A DNA stretch of 11,170 nucleotides, taken from positions 1-11,170 of the forward strand of contig SFGI01000049.1 in the NCBI GenBank assembly GCA_004557645.1, written 5' to 3'. Every line of letters begins with the position of its first letter. Positions within the stretch are counted from its first letter, which is position 1. This document shows positions 6,259-11,170 of the stretch, piece by piece. The position numbers were made by a program, and so were the translations under genes. Origin of the DNA: [Eubacterium] saphenum (GTDB lineage: Bacteria; Bacillota; Clostridia; Lachnospirales; Anaerotignaceae). The notes beneath the pieces are model-generated. The model worked only from the letters and a program-made list of their open reading frames with translations. It had not been told where the DNA came from and did not search any database.

Positions 6259-6273
6259 CAGGGCTCTGCCCTG
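6259..6273 (+). terminator. Short hairpin after sigK, weak terminator
   Basis: CAGGGC-TCT-GCCCTG starts directly after the sigK stop codon. A T-rich tract (CCCTTTTTCTTTTCC) follows, but about 10 bases later, so termination by this hairpin alone is uncertain. Confidence 0.4.
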
Positions 6274-6300
6274 CTACATACCCTTTTTCTTTTCCTTTCA

Positions 6301-6334
6301 AAAAAAGAAAGCAGACCTGAAACCAGGCCCGCTC
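6301..6334 (-). terminator. Intrinsic terminator of the marR gene
   Basis: Minus strand: AGCGGGCCTG, loop GTTT, CAGGTCTGCT (ten pairs, two of them G-U), then TTCTTTTTTT. It lies 8 bases after the marR stop codon. Confidence 0.8.
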
Positions 6335-6342
6335 AACTCTTC

Positions 6343-6768
6343 TTATTTAAAATGGCTGCCGTCCGCAATGACGCGCAATGCATTTTTCAATGCGGCAACT
6401 TCTTCTTCTGTAAAACATTTCAAAACTTCTTCGTTTACTTCATCAATGATCTTTGTAATAGGCTCCTGCAGCTGCTTGCCCTTTTCCGTTGGAACGACAC
6501 GAACTTCTCTTCTGTCCTCCCGATTGATCACACGGTCAATAAGGCCTTTTTTCTGCATTCTGTCCAATACACCGGAAATTGTAGAAGTTTCCAGGCAAAG
6601 GATCTCGGAAATCTGTTTTGGTGTTGCAAATTCTTTCTGCCACAAACAGCTCAGCACACCATACTGAGATGGTGTCAGATCATATTCGGAGAGTTTTCCG
6701 CTCAGATACTGGAAAACTGTATGCTGTGAAGTTGTCAGCAAATAGTTGATACATTGTGTCAATTCCAT
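6343..6768 (-). CDS. MarR-family transcriptional regulator
   Basis: A 141-residue winged-helix DNA-binding protein of the MarR family; such proteins act as dimers and usually respond to phenolic compounds, oxidants or antibiotics. The helix-turn-helix is ATPKQISEILCLETSTISGV (48-67), followed by LDRMQKKGLIDR and a wing INREDRREVRVVPTEKG (81-97) with the conserved Asp-Arg-Arg. Dimerisation helices flank it (1-25, 100-137). Cysteines C6, C41, C58 and C118 are present, so a thiol switch is possible but not shown. The ribosome binding site is weak (AAGAATGG about seven bases upstream). The gene has its own promoter and a direct repeat over the -10. No neighbouring efflux pump or enzyme suggests the target. 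It lies 65 bases downstream of trhP with no terminator between, so read-through from that operon is likely. Confidence 0.9.
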   Translation of the reverse strand: MELTQCINYLLTTSQHTVFQYLSGKLSEYDLTPSQYGVLSCLWQKEFATPKQISEILCLETSTISGVLDRMQKKGLIDRVINREDRREVRVVPTEKGKQLQEPITKIIDEVNEEVLKCFTEEEVAALKNALRVIADGSHFK

Positions 6769-6787
6769 AGTTTTACCATTCTTTCAT

Positions 6788-6805
6788 TAGGATACTTCTA
6801 GGATA
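6788..6805. promoter_or_regulatory. Direct repeat, candidate MarR operator
   Basis: TAGGATA-CTTC-TAGGATA: two 7-base direct repeats with an 11-base period, about one turn of the helix. The right copy covers the predicted -10. MarR sites are usually inverted repeats, so this is only a candidate for autoregulation. Confidence 0.35.
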
Positions 6806-6828
6806 TCTTTATTTCGACAGAAAATCAA
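6800..6828 (-). promoter_or_regulatory. Predicted marR promoter
   Basis: Minus strand: -35 TTGATT (6823-6828, 4 of 6), spacer 17, -10 TATCCT (6800-6805, 4 of 6). The start codon is about 30 bases downstream. Confidence 0.45.
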
Positions 6829-6833
6829 GTTTT

Positions 6834-8087
6834 TTATTTTGTATCTGTAGGAATTTTGCGGAGCATATCGAATTTTTTCACAGGTTTGTCGAATTTTACC
6901 TTCAAAATCTCCTGGGGATGGGGGGCGGAATCCACCTGTTCCCCTGCTTCATTGAGGATCTCCGTAACGACCATGGAGAAAGAATCCCCTTTGGCAGGCA
7001 TCACTTCGATCTCTTCCCCAACGGAGAATTTATTTCTCTGTTCCACAACAGCGAAGCCTGTAGCTTCGTCCCAATCCTCCTGCACCATGCCGATGAAATC
7101 ATATTCACGGATATAGGAGTTGTTGGTATATACCTGCTGGTTGCCGTCAGGCTTGCCATAGTAAAAAGCAGTTGTATATTCTCTGTGGCTTGCCTTGGAA
7201 ACCTCTGCCAGATAGTAAGGCAGACGTTCTTCGTAGCGCCTCGGGTCTGCGTAATAATCATCAATGGCCTGACGATAGGCTTTTACCACTGTGCCAACGT
7301 AGAAAGGTGTTTTCATGCGGCCTTCGATCTTCAGGCTGTAGATGCCTGCTTTGTCGATATCAGGGATATGCTCGATCATGCAGAGGTCTTTGGAATTATA
7401 GATATACGTCCCTCTTTCATTTTCTTCGATGGGCATATATTCGCCGGGTCTGGTTTCTTCCACCAGATGATATTTCCAGCGGCAAGGGTGGGCGCATGCT
7501 CCTTTATTGGCATCTCTGCCCGCCAGATAGTTGCTCAGCAGGCATCTGCCGGAATAGGAAATACACATAGCACCATGGACAAAGGCTTCGATCTCCATAT
7601 CTTCCGGAATGCTGTCACGGATCTGTCTGATCTCTGTCATAGAAAGCTCACGGGCAACCACCACACGTCTGGCACCCAGCTGATACCACATCTGGGCGGA
7701 TTTGTAGTTGGTGTTGTTTGCCTGCGTGGAAACATGGATCTCCATATTGGGAACCGCTTCCCTTGCAACGGAGAATACACCCAGGTCAGAAATAATAAGG
7801 GCATCTACACCGATGGCTTCCACTGCCTTAAAATATTCCGCCATGCCTTCAAAATCGGGGTTATGGGCAAAAATATTGGCTGTCACATACACCTTAACGC
7901 CATGGTCATGGGCAAATTTTACCCCTTCTGCCATGGTGTCCATATCAAAGTTTTTTGCTTTGGCTCTGAGACCATAAGCCTCACCGCCGATATAGACTGC
8001 GTCTGCACCATACAGTACAGCGATCTTCAATTTTTCCAGATCACCGGCAGGTGCCAGCAATTCCAGTTTCTTTTTATTCTGCATCAT
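6834..8087 (-). CDS. trhP: U32-family tRNA uridine hydroxylase TrhP (YrrO type)
   Basis: A 417-residue member of peptidase family U32. Despite the name, the Escherichia coli YegQ and Bacillus YrrN/YrrO members are TrhP proteins that make 5-hydroxyuridine at position 34 of tRNA, using prephenate. The U32 signature is EAFVHGAMCISYSGRCLLS (167-185), followed by GACAHPCRWKY. C175, C182, C198, C202 and C236 are placed like iron-sulphur ligands of the U32 proteins UbiU and UbiV, so a [4Fe-4S] cluster is likely. The N-terminal half (LELLAPAGDLEKLK, YIGGEAYGLRAKAKNF) forms the barrel; the C-terminal part from about 330 is the smaller U32 collagenase-like domain. AAGGAG precedes two adjacent ATGs (8087, 8084). 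The start overlaps the end of trmR by 14 bases. Length fits YrrO; the shorter partner YrrN is absent here. Confidence 0.9.
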   Translation of the reverse strand: MMQNKKKLELLAPAGDLEKLKIAVLYGADAVYIGGEAYGLRAKAKNFDMDTMAEGVKFAHDHGVKVYVTANIFAHNPDFEGMAEYFKAVEAIGVDALIISDLGVFSVAREAVPNMEIHVSTQANNTNYKSAQMWYQLGARRVVVARELSMTEIRQIRDSIPEDMEIEAFVHGAMCISYSGRCLLSNYLAGRDANKGACAHPCRWKYHLVEETRPGEYMPIEENERGTYIYNSKDLCMIEHIPDIDKAGIYSLKIEGRMKTPFYVGTVVKAYRQAIDDYYADPRRYEERLPYYLAEVSKASHREYTTAFYYGKPDGNQQVYTNNSYIREYDFIGMVQEDWDEATGFAVVEQRNKFSVGEEIEVMPAKGDSFSMVVTEILNEAGEQVDSAPHPQEILKVKFDKPVKKFDMLRKIPTDTK

Positions 8088-8781
8088 CAGTTTCTCCTTC
8101 TGTTTTAGCTTCGGGTTCTTTCCATTCGATCTCTTTTTTCTTATAGCACAGGGCAACGCCGTCACCAATGGGGATGATGGAGGTTTCCAGTGCATCGTTG
8201 TGGGTGATCTCCCACAGGAAATTTCTTAATCTCTTATGGATGGTACGCTGTCTGCGGGGCACGCTGAAGCGGGTCTGGGCGATGGTGCCGCCCTGCAGCA
8301 CATCATCGACGATCAGCAGGCCGCCCACAGGCAAAAGCCGCAGGCAGTGGGGCAGAAACGCCTGATACTGCCCCTTTGCCGCATCCATAAAGATCACATC
8401 ATAGGGGCCTTCCAAGGTTGGCAGGATATCTGCCGCATCCCCTTCCAGAATTTTGATCTTATCTTCCAGCCCCATGCGCTTGATATTCACACGAGCATCT
8501 TTCAGCATCACTTCGTAGCGGTCGATGGTGGTCACAGTGCCCTCTTCCGGCAGATAGCGGCACATGAGCCCTGCGGAAAAGGCAACGGCTGTACCGATCT
8601 CCAAAATATTTTTAGGCTTCTGCATGGTCAGCAGAACGCTCAGAAAGCGTGCCACTTCTGGAGGCACGATCGGAACCTCCGCAGCCATGGCTTCCTTCTG
8701 GATCTCGCCCAGTACGCCGTCATACATCGGCTGTACCGTACGCAGATAGGCATTCATTGTATCATCAGTTACGTAGTTCAT
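8074..8781 (-). CDS. trmR: tRNA 5-hydroxyuridine methyltransferase TrmR (YrrM type)
   Basis: A 235-residue O-methyltransferase of the COMT-like class. In Bacillus subtilis, TrmR (YrrM) methylates 5-hydroxyuridine at tRNA position 34 to 5-methoxyuridine with S-adenosylmethionine. Visible features are motif I NILEIGTAVAFSAG (58-71), acidic D87 for the SAM ribose (TTIDRYE), and metal ligands D133 (VIFMDAAKGQY) with D159 and D160 (LLIVDDVLQGG). The C-terminal about 20 residues are acidic and low in complexity. AGGAGAG lies about 8 bases before ATG 8781. The mltG stop codon is 21 bases upstream, and the trhP start is inside this gene's end. TrhP would make its substrate, so the overlap joins two successive steps. 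By domain alone it could be another small-molecule O-methyltransferase; the neighbours make TrmR the best call. Confidence 0.88.
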   Translation of the reverse strand: MNYVTDDTMNAYLRTVQPMYDGVLGEIQKEAMAAEVPIVPPEVARFLSVLLTMQKPKNILEIGTAVAFSAGLMCRYLPEEGTVTTIDRYEVMLKDARVNIKRMGLEDKIKILEGDAADILPTLEGPYDVIFMDAAKGQYQAFLPHCLRLLPVGGLLIVDDVLQGGTIAQTRFSVPRRQRTIHKRLRNFLWEITHNDALETSIIPIGDGVALCYKKKEIEWKEPEAKTEGETDDAE

Positions 8782-8802
8782 GTTCTTCTCTCCTATTTTC
8801 TA

Positions 8803-10215
8803 TCACTGGGCACTGGCGTTATATGCCGCCTTTGCTGCCAGGAATTCGTCGTAAGTTTCGCAGTAAACGTGGTTATCTTTGCCCACTGCTTCTACTACAT
8901 AGTACAGATAGTTATTTTCTTCGGGATAAAGGGCAGCCTTAAAGGAAGATTCCCCGGGGTTGGAAATAGGCCCCAGCGGTAAGCCCTGATTTTTTCTCGT
9001 ATTGTAGGGAGAATCTATGTTCAGGTCGTCCTGTGTCAGTTCACCGGCAGATTTTCCAACGGCATACAATACTGTGGCATCGATACCAAGGGACATATTC
9101 TCTTTCAGACGGTTATAGATAACACCGGCAGCTTTGGGGCGTTCATCGGCAACCTTGATCTCTTTTTCGATCATGGAAGCGATGGTCACGATCTCATCCA
9201 AAGAATATTCGCTTTCTTCAACGGCTTTCTGGTACTCTTTTGTATACATTTTATCAAAGCGAGCCAGCATTGCGTTGATAATATCATGGGCTGTCATGCT
9301 TTCGTGGAGGAAATAGGTATCCGGGAAGAGATACCCTTCCAGTTTATATTCTCTGTCGGGCAGATCTTTCAGGAAATCGTAATCAAAGGTGCCATTGTTG
9401 CATTCGCTGATGAACTCTTCTGCCGTACAGATTTCCGTTTCCGCAACCTTTGCGGCGATCTGCTGAACGTTATACCCTTCGGGGATGGTAATTTTCAGAT
9501 TTGCCGCAACCTTGCCGCTTTGCAGCAGTTCCATGATCTGACGTTTTGTCAGCCCTGTATCCACTTCATAGGTCCCCTGTTTATAGGTGCCGTCGAATCC
9601 TTCCAGCTTACTGGTCATCTTGAAGCCAAAGACGCTGCTGATGAGCTTATTTTCTTTCAGGATCTTGGCAATTTCTTCTGTGCCTGCTCCTTCAGGAATA
9701 GTAATGGTAACAGTTTGCCCGCTCAGATCAACTTCTTCTGTGGGCGGATTCATGAGGTGATTCATAAATGTAAAGGAAATCAGCCCCACGATCAGAGCCA
9801 CCACCAGAACGATCAGCCCTTTTGCAAAGCCTGTCAGATGACGTTTCTTCCGATGCTTGTTTTTTCTTTGGGGGGCAGAAGAATGGTTTCTGCTTTCTCT
9901 GGCGGGGCGTCCCTCTCTGGGAGGGTGTTCTTCTCTGGCAGGACGTTCCCTGCGTGTTTCTTCCTGATAGGCTTCTCTTGTCTCTATGGAAAATTCCGCC
10001 CGTCTGGCAGCTGCCCGCTGTTCATATTCCGTAAAGCTGTTTTGTTCCTGCACAGGCTCTTCTCTTTTAGGGATGCTTGTGTGTTCATGGGAACTGCGCA
10101 GAGGCTGACGCTCTTCTCTGACAGGATATCTTGTATTCCCATCTATGGTATATCTTTCTCTCCGAGGATATCTGGTTTCGGAGTATTCATTTTCTCTGTC
10201 GAATCTATCATCCAT
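8803..10215 (-). CDS. mltG: Endolytic murein transglycosylase MltG (YceG-like)
   Basis: A 470-residue membrane-anchored enzyme that cuts nascent peptidoglycan glycan strands and so sets their length. Residues 1-128 are a charged, Arg/Glu/Pro-rich cytoplasmic tail with repeated RPARE-like units (91-107). A transmembrane helix follows at about 129-151 (GLIVLVVALIVGLISFTFM), then an extracellular LysM-like part (about 167-245, TVTITIPEGAGTEEIAKIL). The YceG catalytic domain runs to the end. It has the expected catalytic Glu in IASMIEKE (E350), GYLFPDTY (294-301), and the substrate-groove block YNTRKNQGLPLGPISNPG (404-421). ATG 10215 follows AAAGGAGC at about 7 bases. It is the first gene of mltG-trmR-trhP, as in the yrrL-yrrM-yrrN-yrrO cluster of Bacillus subtilis, and has a sigma-A promoter. 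The catalytic part is ordinary; the N-terminal tail is long for the family. Confidence 0.94.
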   Translation of the reverse strand: MDDRFDRENEYSETRYPRRERYTIDGNTRYPVREERQPLRSSHEHTSIPKREEPVQEQNSFTEYEQRAAARRAEFSIETREAYQEETRRERPAREEHPPREGRPARESRNHSSAPQRKNKHRKKRHLTGFAKGLIVLVVALIVGLISFTFMNHLMNPPTEEVDLSGQTVTITIPEGAGTEEIAKILKENKLISSVFGFKMTSKLEGFDGTYKQGTYEVDTGLTKRQIMELLQSGKVAANLKITIPEGYNVQQIAAKVAETEICTAEEFISECNNGTFDYDFLKDLPDREYKLEGYLFPDTYFLHESMTAHDIINAMLARFDKMYTKEYQKAVEESEYSLDEIVTIASMIEKEIKVADERPKAAGVIYNRLKENMSLGIDATVLYAVGKSAGELTQDDLNIDSPYNTRKNQGLPLGPISNPGESSFKAALYPEENNYLYYVVEAVGKDNHVYCETYDEFLAAKAAYNASAQ

Positions 10216-10247
10216 ACGTGATGCTCCTTTCTACATTCCATCATATT

Positions 10248-10276
10248 ATTATACATTTTTCTCCTTTATCCTACAA
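10248..10276 (-). promoter_or_regulatory. Promoter of the mltG-trmR-trhP operon
   Basis: Minus strand: -35 TTGTAG (10271-10276, 3 of 6), spacer 17, -10 TATAAT (10248-10253, exact). The mltG ATG is about 25 bases beyond the predicted start. It is back-to-back with the folC promoter. Confidence 0.65.
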
Positions 10277-10333
10277 CCTTTTCTTACAATATAAAGGAAT
10301 TCAACTTTTTCTTTTTCATTTTTCTTAAGATTA

Positions 10334-10361
10334 TTGCAGAAATCCTTAGCTTTGCTATAAT
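10334..10361 (+). promoter_or_regulatory. Promoter of folC
   Basis: -35 TTGCAG (10334-10339, 3 of 6), spacer 16, -10 TATAAT (10356-10361, exact) preceded by TGC (extended -10). The leader to the GTG start is about 27 bases. Confidence 0.7.
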
Positions 10362-10394
10362 TAAAAATGGAAAAAAATCGAGAGGAGAATTTCC

Positions 10395-11170
10395 GTGAAT
10401 TATCAAGAGTGTATCCATTATTTAGAAGAAGAAGTCGGCTTTGGTTCTGTACCTGGGCTGGAACGTATAGAATTACTTTGTGAAAAGCTGGGGAACCCCG
10501 AACAGAAGCTTCCCATGATCCATATCGCAGGGACCAACGGGAAAGGTTCTGCTGTTGCCATGCTTGCTTCCATCCTGAAAGAAGCAGGATACCGCGTGGG
10601 AACCTATACCTCCCCCCATTTGGAACGCTATAACGAACGTTTCCTCATCAATGGTGCGGAGATCTCCGATGATGATTTTGCCAGAGAGATCACTTTGATG
10701 AAGGAAATCTGCGAGGAACTGGCGGCAGAGGGTAAGCCTGTGCCTACCCTTTTTGAGATCGTCACCGGTGCGGCATTTCATTATTTCTCCGAACAGAAGG
10801 TAGATGTATTGATTTTAGAGGTAGGACTCGGAGGCAAATATGATGCTACAAACGTCGTGACCGCCCCCCTTCTCTCTCTCATTATGTCCATCAGTATCGA
10901 TCATACGGATTTTCTTGGAGATACCATCGAAAAGATCGCCGCAGAAAAGGCGGGCATCATCAAGAAAAATTGCCCAGTGGTGTTGTATTCTCAGGATGAT
11001 ATAGTATATAATATGATCAAGGATGTGGCAGACCAGATGGATGCTCCATTCTATTGTTTGAATGATGCAGAGATCGATGTCGCTTCGCAAACGCTGGAAG
11101 GGACTGTTTTCTCTGTCAAAAATAAATCGATGTCTGTGGAAAATCTGGAATTGCCCCTTTTGGGGTCTTA
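10395..11170 (+). CDS. folC: Folylpolyglutamate synthase / dihydrofolate synthase (partial, 3' end outside window)
   Basis: The first 258 residues of a Mur-ligase-family enzyme that adds glutamate to folates with ATP, and in many bacteria also to dihydropteroate. Motifs in order: P-loop IAGTNGKGS (44-52), YTSPHL (71-76), a loop FEIVTGAAF (120-128), LEVGLGGKYDATN (141-153), and DHTDFLGDTIEKIAAEKAGIIK (169-190), which carries the Mg-site His (H170) and a conserved Lys. The start is GTG 10395: GGAG lies 7 bases upstream and no ATG fits the frame. The frame stays open to the window edge. Where most family members read GGRLDATN, this one reads GGKYDATN. It is divergent from mltG with its own promoter. 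Confidence 0.93.
   Translation, partial: MNYQECIHYLEEEVGFGSVPGLERIELLCEKLGNPEQKLPMIHIAGTNGKGSAVAMLASILKEAGYRVGTYTSPHLERYNERFLINGAEISDDDFAREITLMKEICEELAAEGKPVPTLFEIVTGAAFHYFSEQKVDVLILEVGLGGKYDATNVVTAPLLSLIMSISIDHTDFLGDTIEKIAAEKAGIIKKNCPVVLYSQDDIVYNMIKDVADQMDAPFYCLNDAEIDVASQTLEGTVFSVKNKSMSVENLELPLLGS

Overview
The window looks like chromosomal core DNA of an endospore-forming, Gram-positive anaerobe of the class Clostridia, probably Lachnospiraceae or a close relative. The reasons are a complete spoIIAA-spoIIAB-sigF operon, a sigK gene, strong AGGAGG-type ribosome binding sites, U-tailed intrinsic terminators and moderate GC content with A/T-rich intergenic DNA. The species cannot be named from the sequence alone. 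No insertion sequence, phage gene, CRISPR array, tRNA or rRNA was seen.

Layout. Positions 2-458 (+): the tail of an OmpR/KdpE-type response regulator, followed closely by crcB (fluoride channel) and a terminator. Positions 542-3119 (-): two tandem class I glyceraldehyde-3-phosphate dehydrogenase genes. The promoter-distal copy (588-1607) has lost the residues that normally read the adenosine ribose of NAD, while the other copy (2004-3011) is canonical. GGGAC/GTCCC dyads occur upstream of both. Positions 3172-3452 (-): a 33-codon membrane-peptide gene with its own promoter and ribosome binding site, followed by two hairpins. Positions 3491-3862 (+): a zinc-ribbon protein sharing a bidirectional terminator with sigF. 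Positions 3893-5388 (-): spoIIAA-spoIIAB-sigF, the switch that starts forespore gene expression. Positions 5575-6258 (+): an uninterrupted sigK-type gene, head-to-head with spoIIAA. Positions 6301-6828 (-): a MarR-family regulator with its own terminator and promoter. Positions 6834-10276 (-): mltG-trmR-trhP, an operon joining a peptidoglycan glycan-strand terminase to two enzymes of wobble-uridine modification in tRNA. Positions 10334-11170 (+): the start of folC, divergent from mltG and cut by the window edge.

How the genes work together. SpoIIAB binds and inhibits sigma-F, and SpoIIAA frees it. SigK acts in the mother cell at the end of the same programme, so this locus puts the first compartment-specific and the last mother-cell sigma factor side by side. 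TrhP hydroxylates U34 and TrmR methylates the product. The order mltG-trmR-trhP matches the yrrL-yrrM-yrrN-yrrO cluster of Bacillus subtilis, but with only one U32 gene. The two GAPDHs probably split the triose-phosphate step by cofactor or by direction.

The points most worth following are the altered GAPDH cofactor pocket, the shared dyads, the 33-residue peptide with its structured 3' region, and the Cys-rich N-terminus of SigK. Nothing seen amounts to a clearly new multi-gene system.
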